From Trinickia diaoshuihuensis (lineage in GTDB: Bacteria > Pseudomonadota > Gammaproteobacteria > Burkholderiales > Burkholderiaceae): a stretch of 64,000 nt of DNA. The notes beneath the pieces were generated by a model. It did no database searches, was not told the DNA's origin, and saw only the letters and a program-made list of their open reading frames with translations. A program made the translations under genes and the position numbers. Positions 8,930 through 21,782 of the stretch are shown here, piece after piece (position 1 is the first letter of the stretch; each line of letters opens with the position of its first letter). The stretch lies in contig NZ_QUBS01000078.1 of NCBI RefSeq assembly GCF_003390925.1, forward strand, positions 51,531 to 115,530. The letters run 5' to 3'.

Positions 8930-9047
8930 CGAAACTTCCCGCGCCGGTATTATCCGGATCGGGTGCGAAGGGTCTCTCTCAGCCTCGCGCACGGACGGCA
9001 AACTTGCCGTACACACCACCTGAAACGCGCAAAGCACCCCTGTTTCG
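8930..9047 (-). promoter_or_regulatory. TPP riboswitch (thi box) controlling thiOSGE
   Basis: The minus strand carries the full TPP aptamer signature: GGGGTGC (9034-9040), CTGAGA, ACCC then ACCCGATCCGGATAATACC, and GGGAAG (8935-8940). P1 is a 6-bp stem closing CGAAAC/GTTTCG (8930-8935 with 9042-9047, plus-strand bases). A small P3-type hairpin ACGGCAAGTTTGCCGT lies inside. Aptamers of this class bind thiamine pyrophosphate and shut off thiamine synthesis genes, which fits thiO-S-G-E directly downstream. Confidence 0.95.
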
Positions 9048-9365
9048 TCGTCGGCAATTAGACCATAAAAGGCTAAGCCGCAGCAAACCGGACACACTGA
9101 CGCAGCGGCCCGACCGCGCCCTTTTTTACGCTCGTCGGGATTCGACGGCAGAGCGCGCAGGCGGGCTCTGGCACAATGACCGGCACGGCATGCGAAGCCC
9201 GCTCGGCACGGAGTCTGCGCCGGCGCCGCTGCGCACATCCGTTAAGACTCTTTTAAGAGGCTCGCGCAACAATCCGCGGCCATCGGCGCCTCGTCCGGCA
9301 TCACGGCTCGGGCGGCCGAGCAACAAATCCGCGCAACTGATTCGGAAACACCGTTCGGAACATAT
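9048..9365. other. Divergent intergenic region upstream of the thi riboswitch and the ABC exporter
   Basis: This 318-bp stretch holds no credible gene. It must contain the promoters for the thi operon (minus) and the exporter (plus). No clear -35/-10 pair could be chosen by eye. Confidence 0.5.
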
Positions 9366-11129
9366 ATGACTGCGTCCCTCACTCCCGTCCCCGAGCGCGA
9401 AAACTCCTCAGCCACCCCCGTCTCGGCCACGGCCTGGGGGCTTATCAAGCCTTACTGGGTGTCGGAAGACTGGAAAGCCGCGTGGGGCCTGCTGCTGTCG
9501 ATCGTCGCGATCAACTTGATCATCGTCGCGATCAACGTCTGGTTCAATCAATGGTCCGCGACGTTCAACAATGCGCTCGTATCCAAGGACGTTCCGCAGT
9601 TCTGGCGCCAAATCATGCTGTTCACCGTCGTCGCGTTCGTATTCATTACGCTAGCGGTCTATCGCGTCTATTTGCGCCAGATGCTCGAATTCCGCTGGCG
9701 CCAATGGCTGACGAACCGCTATCTGCGCGAGTGGCTCGGCGAACGCGCCTTTTACCGGATCGAGCGCGACCGGCTGGCCGACAATCCCGACCAGCGGATT
9801 ACCGACGATCTGCAATCGTTCGCCTCGAATACGCTCTCGCTCTCCCTCGGCATCTTGTCGACGGTCGTCACGCTGTTCTCGTTCATTCTTATTCTTTGGC
9901 GCATCGCGGGGCCGCTGACCTTCCAGCTTAGCGGCACGACTTGGACGATTCCCGGCTACATGGTGTGGGCGGCCGCGATCTACGCGATCGCCGGCTCCTA
10001 TGTCATTCACAAGGTCGGCCATCCGCTCGTCTCGATCACGTACCAGCAACAGCGCGTCGAGGCCGACTTCCGTTTCGGGCTCATCCGTCTGCGCGAAAAC
10101 TCCGAGCAGATCGCGCTATATGACGGCATGCGGACCGAAGAGGGCAATGCGCTCAACGTGTTCGGGCGGATTCGCGACAACTGGTGGCGCGTGATGAAGT
10201 ACACCCGCCGCCTGAATTTCGCGTCGATCTTTTATTCGCAGGCCGCGATTATCTTCCCGACGCTCGTCGCTTCCCCGCGCTATTTCGCCGGGGCCTTCTC
10301 GTTCGGCGTGCTCATGCAGATATCGGATGCCTTCAGCACCGTCAGCGGCTCGTTCTCCTGGTTCATCAACAATTACTCGTCGCTCGTCGAATGGCGGGCC
10401 ACCGTCAATCGTCTGCGCGAATTCAGCCGCGTCATCCATAGCACGCATCTGCGCGAATCGGTGTCGCCCGCCACGGAGCACGGCGGCATCAATTTGCACT
10501 ATGTCGATGCGCAGACGCTCACCACGCGCGACTTGCGCTTGGCGTTGCCCAACGGCACCCCGCTCGCCGCGATTCCCGACATCACCGTGAAACCGGGTTC
10601 GCGCTGGCTCGTGCGCGGCGCGTCGGGGGCGGGCAAGAGCACGCTGCTGCGCGCGTTCGCCGGCCTCTGGCCGTTCGGCGACGGCGCGATCGATGCGCCC
10701 GTCGGCGCCCGCTCGATGTTCGTGCCGCAGCAAAGCTACCTGCCGATCGGCACGCTCAAGGCGGCGCTCGCCTATCCGTCGCCGGCCGACAGCTTCTCCG
10801 ACGACGCCTGCGCCGACGTCCTGCGCGCATGCCGGCTAGAAGGCTACGTGCAACGGCTGTCCGAATCGGCGCATTGGACGCGCGTGCTGTCGCCGGGCGA
10901 GCAGCAGCGCCTTGCCGCCGCGCGCGTGCTGCTGCACAAGCCCGATTTGCTGTTCCTGGACGAAGCGACGAGCGCGCTCGATCCCGAAAACGAATCGCAC
11001 CTCTATCGCTTGTTGGCCGACCGGCTGCCGGGCACCGCGCTCGTCAGCGTCGCGCACCGCGAATCGCTGGCCGCGATGCACGAGCACGTCCTCGACATCT
11101 CGCGGGCCGACGAGCGGGCGGCGGCGTAG
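9366..11129 (+). CDS. SbmA/BacA-like ABC transporter with fused ATPase domain (YddA family)
   Basis: A 587-residue permease-ATPase fusion. The N-terminal ~340 residues hold several membrane helices of the SbmA/BacA type (LLLSIVAINLIIVAINVWFN, LEFRWRQWLTNRYLREWL, FWRQIMLFTVVAFVFI). The ATPase domain has Walker A GASGAGKST near residue 418, a Q-loop FVPQQSYLPIGT, the signature LSPGEQQRLAAARVLL near 508, Walker B LLFLDEATSALD near 528, and an H-loop SVAHR. Relatives are annotated as vitamin B12 / bleomycin / antimicrobial-peptide transporters. The substrate here is unknown. It starts at ATG 9366, is divergent from the thi operon and converges on thpR with a 24-bp gap. Confidence 0.88.
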   Translation: MTASLTPVPERENSSATPVSATAWGLIKPYWVSEDWKAAWGLLLSIVAINLIIVAINVWFNQWSATFNNALVSKDVPQFWRQIMLFTVVAFVFITLAVYRVYLRQMLEFRWRQWLTNRYLREWLGERAFYRIERDRLADNPDQRITDDLQSFASNTLSLSLGILSTVVTLFSFILILWRIAGPLTFQLSGTTWTIPGYMVWAAAIYAIAGSYVIHKVGHPLVSITYQQQRVEADFRFGLIRLRENSEQIALYDGMRTEEGNALNVFGRIRDNWWRVMKYTRRLNFASIFYSQAAIIFPTLVASPRYFAGAFSFGVLMQISDAFSTVSGSFSWFINNYSSLVEWRATVNRLREFSRVIHSTHLRESVSPATEHGGINLHYVDAQTLTTRDLRLALPNGTPLAAIPDITVKPGSRWLVRGASGAGKSTLLRAFAGLWPFGDGAIDAPVGARSMFVPQQSYLPIGTLKAALAYPSPADSFSDDACADVLRACRLEGYVQRLSESAHWTRVLSPGEQQRLAAARVLLHKPDLLFLDEATSALDPENESHLYRLLADRLPGTALVSVAHRESLAAMHEHVLDISRADERAAA

Positions 11130-11153
11130 ACCGGGCGTGAACGCGCGCAGCCC

Positions 11154-11762
11154 TCAAGCGTGCGGCACCGGTACGGAGGCGAGTGAGCGATAGCGCGCCC
11201 CGTGCCGGGCGAGCGTGCTCGAATAGAGCGTGAGCGCCTCGAAGCGCGGAACGACTTCGAGCATCGCGCCGCCGGGCGGCAAATTCGTTTGGGGAAAAGC
11301 GCGGCCCGCGGCGGCTTCTCGTGCAGGACCGGCCAAATGGGTCGAGCGAGCGAAGCGGGCAAGCGTGACGTGAGGGCGGAAGGGACGATGCGTGTCGACG
11401 GGCAAACCGAGCGCCGCTAAGAGTGCGCGGATACGCGCCTCGATTTCGGCCAGCCCGTGCGCCGGGCCGAACGGGACCACGACGAGCCGCGGGCGCGCGG
11501 CGCTCGGCCAATACTCGCTGCGCTCGGCGCGCTGCGGCGGGAGCGGGGTCGCAACGGAACTCAAACGCTGCGCGAGCGCGGCGCCCTTTTCGGGGGCGAC
11601 GCTCCCCAGGAACGCCATCGTCATATGCAACTGATCGATCGGCACGCGCCGGGCGCTCGGGCCGACAGCCAATGCCGCGAGCGCATCGCGCGTGGCCGCG
11701 TCGGGCTCGAGCGCGATGAAGCAGCGATGCCAATCGTCGTCGACGGCGCCCCGCTCCCCCAT
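11154..11762 (-). CDS. thpR: RNA 2',3'-cyclic phosphodiesterase ThpR (LigT family)
   Basis: A 202-residue 2H phosphoesterase with both HxTx motifs: HMTM at residues 46-49 and HVTL at 131-134. Family members open 2',3'-cyclic phosphates on RNA and can ligate tRNA halves in vitro. The ATG at 11762 lies 5 bp after the gltD stop, so it probably rides on the gltBD transcript, although no functional link is evident. It ends 24 bp from the convergent exporter gene. Confidence 0.9.
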   Translation of the reverse strand: MGERGAVDDDWHRCFIALEPDAATRDALAALAVGPSARRVPIDQLHMTMAFLGSVAPEKGAALAQRLSSVATPLPPQRAERSEYWPSAARPRLVVVPFGPAHGLAEIEARIRALLAALGLPVDTHRPFRPHVTLARFARSTHLAGPAREAAAGRAFPQTNLPPGGAMLEVVPRFEALTLYSSTLARHGARYRSLASVPVPHA

Positions 11763-11767
11763 ATCGA

Positions 11768-13234
11768 TCAGCGCGGCAACTCCGAGCTGCCCATCAGATA
11801 GGCATCGACGGCGCGCGCGCATTGACGGCCTTCGCGAATCGCCCAAACGACGAGCGACTGGCCGCGGCGCATATCGCCCGCCGCGAACACCTTGTCGACG
11901 GACGTGTAATAGGCGCGCTCGCCTTCCGTCGATGCGCGCACGTTGCCGCGCGCATCCTTGTCCACGCGGAATGCGTCGAGCACCGGTGCCGCCGGTTGCG
12001 TGAAGCCCATCGCAAGCAGCACGAGGTCGGCCTTCATCTCGAACTCGGAACCCGGCACTTCCTGCATCTTGCCGTCCTTCCATTCGACGCGCGCGGCGAT
12101 CAGCTTTTCGACCTTGCCGTTCTTGCCTTCGAAGCGCTTGGTCGCTACCGACCAATCGCGGCTGCAGCCTTCCTCGTGCGAGGACGACGTGCGCAGCTTG
12201 ACCGGCCAGTACGGCCAGACGAGCGGCTTGTTTTCTTCCTCGGGCGGCTGCGGCAGGAGTTCGAACTGCGTCACGCTCTTCGCGCCGTGCCGATTCGAGG
12301 TGCCGACGCAATCGGAGCCCGTATCGCCACCGCCGATCACGATGACGTGCTTGCCTTTCGCGAGCAGTTGATCGGCGAGCTTGTCGCCCGCGTTGACCTT
12401 GTTTTGCTGCGGCAAGAACTCCATCGCGTAATGCACGCCGGCAAGCTCCCGGCCCGGGACCGGGAGATCGCGCGGGGTCTCCGCGCCGCCCGCGATCACG
12501 ACCGCGTCGAATTGCTCTTTCAGCGTTTCCGGCGTGATGGTTTCCTTCGCCGTATTGCCGATATGCGGCGCCAGCGGCTCTTGGCCGATGAACACGTTCG
12601 TGCGGAACGTCACGCCCTCGGCTTCCATCTGGCGCATGCGCCGGTCGATGAGCCATTTCTCGAGCTTGAAATCGGGGATGCCGTAGCGCAGCAGCCCGCC
12701 GATGCGATCGTTCTTCTCGAAGACGGACACCTCATGGCCCGCGCGTGCGAGTTGCTGGGCGGCTGCGAGCCCGGCGGGGCCGGAGCCGACGACGGCGACC
12801 TTCTTGCCCGTCTTCTTCTTGGGCGGCTGAGGCGCGACCCACCCTTGGCTCCAGGCCTTGTCGATGATCGCGTGCTCGATCGACTTGATGCCGACCGGCT
12901 CCGCGTTGATGCCTAGCGTGCAAGCGGCCTCGCACGGCGCGGGGCAGATGCGGCCCGTGAACTCGGGGAAGTTGTTCGTCGAATGCAGGACCTCGATCGC
13001 ATGCTGCCAATCTTGGTGATAAACGAGGTCGTTGAAATCGGGAATGATGTTGTTGACGGGGCAGCCGTTGTTGCAAAACGGGATGCCGCAGTCCATGCAA
13101 CGCGCGCCTTGCACTTTCGCGTCGTCGTCGGAGAGCGCGAGGACGAACTCCTTGTAGTGCTTCACGCGCGCAAGCGGGGCTTCGTAATGCTCGTGGCGGC
13201 GCTCAAACTCGAGAAAACCGGTTGCCTTGCCCAT
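11768..13234 (-). CDS. gltD: Glutamate synthase small subunit GltD
   Basis: A 488-residue GltD. The N-terminal Fe-S cysteines are in [17 protein letters not shown] and [15 protein letters not shown]. The FAD fold is [15 protein letters not shown] and the NADPH fold is [15 protein letters not shown]. The C-terminus has [21 protein letters not shown]. It takes electrons from NADPH and passes them to GltB to reduce 2-oxoglutarate plus glutamine to two glutamates. The ATG at 13234 starts [10 protein letters not shown]. It lies 155 bp after gltB. Confidence 0.97.
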   Translation of the reverse strand: MGKATGFLEFERRHEHYEAPLARVKHYKEFVLALSDDDAKVQGARCMDCGIPFCNNGCPVNNIIPDFNDLVYHQDWQHAIEVLHSTNNFPEFTGRICPAPCEAACTLGINAEPVGIKSIEHAIIDKAWSQGWVAPQPPKKKTGKKVAVVGSGPAGLAAAQQLARAGHEVSVFEKNDRIGGLLRYGIPDFKLEKWLIDRRMRQMEAEGVTFRTNVFIGQEPLAPHIGNTAKETITPETLKEQFDAVVIAGGAETPRDLPVPGRELAGVHYAMEFLPQQNKVNAGDKLADQLLAKGKHVIVIGGGDTGSDCVGTSNRHGAKSVTQFELLPQPPEEENKPLVWPYWPVKLRTSSSHEEGCSRDWSVATKRFEGKNGKVEKLIAARVEWKDGKMQEVPGSEFEMKADLVLLAMGFTQPAAPVLDAFRVDKDARGNVRASTEGERAYYTSVDKVFAAGDMRRGQSLVVWAIREGRQCARAVDAYLMGSSELPR

Positions 13235-13389
13235 AGGGTGCTCTTCTTTCCAAAATCGTCGGTATCGGGGTGGGCCGGCGAAGGCCACGCGCTCGGCTCG
13301 ATTCGGCATCGAGGCGCGCAGCCGTTTCCGCCGGCCGCTCGGGTCTTTTAACGGGCGCGCTTCGCGCCCGCGTCGATTGCGTCGGTCGC

Positions 13390-18090
<4,701 letters not shown>

Positions 18091-18265
18091 GGGGGACACC
18101 GTCTATCAGAGGCCATAGCGGCCGTTCGCTGGGGATGCGCGCTTCGCGTTCGCCGCCCGCCGGCGATGGCCGGGGCGAAACACGGGCACTTGTCGCGGAT
18201 GACCGGGGGTGGGGAGGCGCCGCGTGGCGGGCCGTGCTTATGGCACCGACACTCGCCGAAATCGG

Positions 18266-18295
18266 AATATACGCGACGAATCAATCAAATAGCAA
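18266..18295 (-). promoter_or_regulatory. Candidate sigma70 promoter of gltB
   Basis: On the minus strand TTGCTA (18290-18295) and TATATT (18266-18271) are separated by 18 bp, matching 4/6 and 5/6 of consensus. The leader would be about 170 nt. Confidence 0.4.
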
Positions 18296-18329
18296 ACAAA
18301 ACATGATGATCTGACACCATTAAAATAGC

Positions 18330-18346
18330 TGCATCGAGTTGGTGCC
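18330..18346. promoter_or_regulatory. NtrC-like binding site upstream of gltB
   Basis: TGCATC-N5-GGTGCC matches 10 of 12 bases of the dyad TGCACC-N5-GGTGCA bound by the nitrogen regulator NtrC. It lies about 60 bp upstream of the candidate gltB promoter. No sigma54 -24/-12 element was seen, so if real it may act on a sigma70 promoter. Confidence 0.35.
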
Positions 18347-18375
18347 TATTTATTGGGGCCGCATCATAATGGGGC

Positions 18376-18405
18376 AAACAAAAACGACACCCTTGGGTGC
18401 CGTTT
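18376..18405 (-). terminator. Rho-independent terminator after the RAYT-like gene
   Basis: On the minus strand AAAACGGCACCC-AA-GGGTGTCGTTTT folds into a 12-bp stem with one G-U pair and runs into TTTTTGTTTG. It lies 95 bp past the stop of the gene at 18500 and separates it from gltB. Confidence 0.75.
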
Positions 18406-18499
18406 TCGACGCGGCCGTTTCGACATGGTATTCGTCGCCGCGAACAGCGCGCTCGCCGCAGGAAGACGTCGTCCGGCGAGCATCCGCCGGGCGCCGCGG

Positions 18500-19225
18500 C
18501 TACTGTTGCTGCGGCGTTTGGGGCGTCTGCGGCGTCTCCCGCACCTTCTTAGGCCGTCCGCGCGGCAAAGGCGACACGCGCCGGTTGGCAGCCCGAGCCG
18601 CCCACTCGCGGTACGAGTCGCCCCCGAGCACCCAGCCTTTGAGCGTGGCTTGCTGCAGCTCGTTGGCTTCGCGTTCGTCGAGGGGCTGCTCGCACAGCTC
18701 CTTGTAAGCGCGCTGACGCTCGAACGGCGTGTTGCCGAGCGACCAATAGAGCGGATGGTCGGTCACGAGGCTATCGACGGTTAGCCCGATATGGTGCCGA
18801 TAGCTCGACCATCGGTAGTCCTCGGGAACGCCGACGAGCTGCGCCCGCACCGGACACAACTCGATGACGCGGCTCGCGAGCAAAAAGTAGCGCTCGCCCT
18901 CGATGACCGTTGCGCGGTAGCGCCCTTCCCAGAGCGTGCCGCGCCGGGCATAGCGGCGATTGAAGTGCGCGACGTAGCGCCTGCCCACCGCCTGCATCGC
19001 CTTCGGCAAGCTCGTCTCGTCGCTGGGCGTGACGAGCAGTTGCACCGCGCCGGGCATGAGGACATAAGCGTGGATGTCGAGGTGATGATCGCGCGAGGCG
19101 GCTTTCAAGCAATCGACGAAAAGCTCGTAATCCTGCTCGTCGACGAAGGCGGGCTGCTGATCGAGTCCGCGCAGGATGACGTGCTGCGGCTGTTTCGGAA
19201 CGTAAAGACGTGCGAGCCGTGCCAT
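18500..19225 (-). CDS. RAYT-family (REP-associated tyrosine transposase-like) protein lacking catalytic residues
   Basis: A 241-residue protein with the Y1-transposase/RAYT layout: HVILRG (15-20), IHAYVLMP (51-58), GTLWEGRYRATVIEG (96-110), IELCPVRAQLVG (121-132), YRWSSYRHH. In active relatives the second motif reads MPNHVHLL, with the HUH metal-binding pair, and the catalytic Tyr is in RYIELNPVRA. Here these read MPGAVQLL (57-64) and SRVIELCPVRA, so both His and the Tyr (Val120 here) are gone. The C-terminus has a basic AT-hook-like PRGRPKK (221-227) and a TPQ repeat tail. The reading frame is intact, so it is more likely a retained DNA-binding protein than a decaying transposase. Its function is unknown. 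Confidence 0.8.
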   Translation of the reverse strand: MARLARLYVPKQPQHVILRGLDQQPAFVDEQDYELFVDCLKAASRDHHLDIHAYVLMPGAVQLLVTPSDETSLPKAMQAVGRRYVAHFNRRYARRGTLWEGRYRATVIEGERYFLLASRVIELCPVRAQLVGVPEDYRWSSYRHHIGLTVDSLVTDHPLYWSLGNTPFERQRAYKELCEQPLDEREANELQQATLKGWVLGGDSYREWAARAANRRVSPLPRGRPKKVRETPQTPQTPQQQ

Positions 19226-19354
19226 GCTGGATTCCGTTTAGTACGTTGGTAATTACCCCAAGGGCGATGCGGCGCTCGGCAAGCGTTTGCAAAGACGCGC
19301 GCGGCTTTTCGTGAACCCAGGCGCAGCTTAGGGAGAATGCTCTAGCATGCGCGC

Positions 19355-19384
19355 TTGGTTTGTTTCAAACCTTCTACTCATAAT
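19355..19384 (+). promoter_or_regulatory. Candidate ompW promoter with internal dyad
   Basis: TTGGTT (19355-19360) and CATAAT (19379-19384) are spaced by 18 bp. A GGTTTG-TTT-CAAACC dyad (19357-19371) overlaps the -35 and spacer and could be an operator. The -35 match is poor (3/6). Confidence 0.35.
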
Positions 19385-19413
19385 AGGCGGGCCTTTCATG
19401 GAGGAGCACATAG

Positions 19414-20136
19414 ATGAAATTAAAACAGGCCATCACAGGGGCCGCGGTTGCGCTCGTGTGCGCACAAGCAGCCCATGCCCAAACGGCCGGGACGTTTTAC
19501 GTGACGTCGGGGTGGTTCCACTTCGCGCCTCAGAGCAGTAGCGACCCGCTCGAGGAACTCAGCGTCGGCGGCACGCCCATCAACGCCTACCAAGCCAACA
19601 CCGGCGCGAGAATCGACAACTCCGACACGATCGGTTTGAGCATCGGCTACTTCGTGACCGATCACATCTCCACGGAGTTGGAACTCGGGATCCCGCCGAA
19701 GTTCGATATCGACGGGTCTGGCCAGCTTTCCCAGTTCGGCAAGCTCGGCAGCGCGAAGCTTTGGTCGCCTGCGTTGCTCTTTAAGTGGAACTTCCTGAGC
19801 CCCACGGACAAATTCCGGCCGTACGTCGGTATCGGCGTCACGCGCGTGTGGTTCACGAACGCGGAGATCACGAACGGCGCGTTCGCAGCCGGCGTGTTGC
19901 ATGGTCCGACCTCCGTCTCGACGGATCGTTCCTGGGCGCCTGTCTTCAACGCGGGTTTCAACTACTCGTTCAATAAGCATTGGTTCGCCGGTTTGTCGAT
20001 TTCATACATTCCGGTCGGCGTCACTGCCAACTTGACAACAACGAACGCCGGCCCGTTCGGCTTGACGGTTCAATCCCAAGCAAAGATCAGGCTCAACCCG
20101 ATCGTCACGTTCGCCAAGGTCGGCTACGCCTTCTAA
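19414..20136 (+). CDS. ompW: OmpW-family outer-membrane beta-barrel protein
   Basis: A 240-residue OmpW-like porin. The signal peptide is cleaved probably after AHA at residue 22. Features include GLSIGYFVTDHISTELELG, FRPYVGIGVTRVWF and the terminal aromatic (VGYAF) that targets barrels to the outer membrane. Members form narrow eight-stranded barrels linked to uptake of small hydrophobic molecules and stress responses. The start is supported by GGAGGAG upstream of the ATG at 19414. It is monocistronic, with a strong terminator after it. Confidence 0.93.
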   Translation: MKLKQAITGAAVALVCAQAAHAQTAGTFYVTSGWFHFAPQSSSDPLEELSVGGTPINAYQANTGARIDNSDTIGLSIGYFVTDHISTELELGIPPKFDIDGSGQLSQFGKLGSAKLWSPALLFKWNFLSPTDKFRPYVGIGVTRVWFTNAEITNGAFAAGVLHGPTSVSTDRSWAPVFNAGFNYSFNKHWFAGLSISYIPVGVTANLTTTNAGPFGLTVQSQAKIRLNPIVTFAKVGYAF

Positions 20137-20169
20137 AGCCTAGGCCGAAAATCGCCGCATGCCTATCCG

Positions 20170-20200
20170 ACGCCGCCCCGATGGGGCGGCGTTGTAATTT
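20170..20200 (+). terminator. ompW terminator
   Basis: A perfect 10-bp stem ACGCCGCCCC / GGGGCGGCGT with a GAT loop is followed by TGTAATTT, 33 bp after the ompW stop. Confidence 0.75.
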
Positions 20201-20482
20201 CAACCACCGGTAAGTCGCACTCCTACCGTTTCTTCGGGTGTTTCTCGCGGCGATTCTTTCCGCGTACGTTCGTCGATTCTTCCTGCGTTTCGTCGCGCCT
20301 TCGAGCGCATCCCTGCTCGTCTCTCCGTCCGCCTTGATCCTTGCTTGCTCTCGCATAGACTTGGAAGTTACCCCACGCGATGCGGCTGCCCACCCGGGCA
20401 TCGAAGTTGCGGCTCGGTAGGTCTTCCCCGCATCGGATTCGCGGGTTCGTTCATCCCGTTAATAATCACTGACGGAGCGACC
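20201..20482. other. Intergenic region between ompW and the DUF883 gene
   Basis: The stretch is rich in pyrimidines on the plus strand. Apart from the ribosome site of the next gene (GGAG before 20483), nothing recognisable is present: no gene, repeat or clear promoter. Confidence 0.5.
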
Positions 20483-20860
20483 ATGACCGCCCTACCGAAT
20501 ACGCGAGACGCACTCGAAACATCGTGGAATAGTGCCGGCCGGCACGCTCGCCGCATTGCAAGGCACGGCCGCCACGCAGCCGAGGACATCGGCGTCGAAA
20601 TGCGCGAGCTGCTCTCGGAGTTGGAGCAAACGCTCGGCGACGGCACTCAGGCCGACGCCGCCGTTTTGCGCGAGCAAATGAAAAAGCGCCTCGAAGCGGC
20701 ACGGGCTCGCCTGGACGGCGCCCGCGATACGCTGCGCGATCGCGCGGCCGCGACGCTTAGCGACGCGCAAGGGTACATTCGAGAAAACCCTTGGGAGACG
20801 GTAGCGGTCGTCGGCGGCGTGGCGCTGCTGACGGGCTGGCTGCTCGCGCGTAGCCGCTGA
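20483..20860 (+). CDS. DUF883 / ElaB-YqjD-YgaM family membrane-anchored protein
   Basis: A 125-residue protein. Residues ~15-95 form an Arg/Ala/Glu-rich amphipathic helical region likely to be a coiled coil. It ends with the family motif IRENPWETVAVVGGVALLTGWLLARSR, split here as IRENPWETVAVVGG plus one C-terminal membrane helix and a short basic tail. E. coli relatives are stationary-phase inner-membrane proteins that bind ribosomes; that role is inferred here. The ATG at 20483 has GGAG 7 nt upstream. Confidence 0.85.
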   Translation: MTALPNTRDALETSWNSAGRHARRIARHGRHAAEDIGVEMRELLSELEQTLGDGTQADAAVLREQMKKRLEAARARLDGARDTLRDRAAATLSDAQGYIRENPWETVAVVGGVALLTGWLLARSR

Positions 20861-20941
20861 TCGCGGTTGCGCTCGCTTGCCGCTCGAACCGCTCGAACGA
20901 CGGCGAGCGCATCGCTGGGCTCAGGGCTCGGCCCTCACGGC

Positions 20942-21736
20942 TCAGGAGAGGAAGTCCGCCCCGATCAAATCGATGCGATCGGTGCAGATCGCATCGACGC
21001 CCCAGTGCGCAAGCGTTCGCGCGCGCTCGGGATCGTTGACGGTATAGGCCAGGATAAACAGCCCGGCCGCCTTGATCTCGCCGACCAGCCGCGCATCGAG
21101 CCGGCGGTGATCCGCATGCAGCGATAGGCAAGCGAGCGCATCGGTCTGCGCGCGCCAATCCTTCGGCACGGCACCGAACAGGAGCCCCCGCGGCAATTCC
21201 GGCTGCGCATCGCGGGCGGCCGCCAGCGCCTCGAACGAAAACGATGAGAGCAGCGGCAGCGGCGAACGCGCCGGGTCCGTCTTCGCCCAGAGCCGAGCGG
21301 CTTCTTGCGCCACGCGTCGGCCCGTCGCTAGCTCGCGGCCCGCGCACGGTTTGATTTCGATATTGGCAGCCAAACCGTGCGCGACGCATCGCTCATGCAC
21401 TCGCTCGAGCGTCGGCATGGGCTCGCCGCGAAACCGCGCGTCGAACCATCCGCCGGCATCGAGCGTCGCCAGTTCCGCGTAGGCCATGCGCGCCGCCGCG
21501 CCGCGTCCATTCGACGTGCGCTCGACGGTGTCGTCGTGCAATAGGAACACGACGTCGTCGCTCGAGAGTTTCGCATCGAACTCGATCATCTCAAGCCCAA
21601 GGGCCGCACCGGCATCGATCGCGGCCAGCGTATTCTCGGGCGCGAGCGAACCGCCGCCGCGATGGGCGACGATCCGCGGGTACGGCCAGCTCGCACTAGG
21701 AGCAGCCGATGAGAGGTGGTTCGTGCTTGAAGTCAT
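20942..21736 (-). CDS. ugpQ: Glycerophosphodiester phosphodiesterase UgpQ
   Basis: A 264-residue GDPD enzyme with HRGGG (His25), the metal-site pair E52/D54 in IEFDAKLSSDD, catalytic His67 in LLHDDTVERTS, and NIEIKPC. It hydrolyses glycerophosphodiesters to glycerol-3-phosphate and an alcohol in the cytoplasm. It is the last gene of ugpB-A-E-C-Q and starts 46 bp after ugpC. The start at 21736 keeps the catalytic domain close to the N-terminus. Confidence 0.94.
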   Translation of the reverse strand: MTSSTNHLSSAAPSASWPYPRIVAHRGGGSLAPENTLAAIDAGAALGLEMIEFDAKLSSDDVVFLLHDDTVERTSNGRGAAARMAYAELATLDAGGWFDARFRGEPMPTLERVHERCVAHGLAANIEIKPCAGRELATGRRVAQEAARLWAKTDPARSPLPLLSSFSFEALAAARDAQPELPRGLLFGAVPKDWRAQTDALACLSLHADHRRLDARLVGEIKAAGLFILAYTVNDPERARTLAHWGVDAICTDRIDLIGADFLS

Positions 21737-21782
21737 ATCTTTTCCGAATGGCGAATGCACCGCCGGGCTCGTATCCGCTGGT

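Noticed and set aside
8783..9238. Upstream in-frame extension of thiO to about 9238
   Set aside because: The extension would translate the TPP riboswitch and lacks similarity to the oxidase fold. The start at 8782 is preferred.
11763..12656. Long upstream extension of the thpR frame
   Set aside because: It runs through the coding region of gltD in another frame. The 2H phosphoesterase begins at 11762, 5 bp after gltD.
11822..12916. A 364-codon plus-strand frame opposite gltD, and similar long frames opposite thiO, mrcA, rpsC, rplN and secY
   Set aside because: All mirror the codon structure of well-identified genes and have biased, domain-free translations.
13340..13372. Small CGGGCGCG/GCGCCCG hairpin in the gltB-gltD gap
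   Set aside because: It is short with no U-run, and such hairpins are expected by chance at this GC content. gltBD are expected to be cotranscribed.
18500..19225. An active insertion sequence
   Set aside because: There are no terminal repeats or target duplications in view, and the protein lacks the catalytic residues, so it was annotated as a RAYT-like gene and not as a mobile element.
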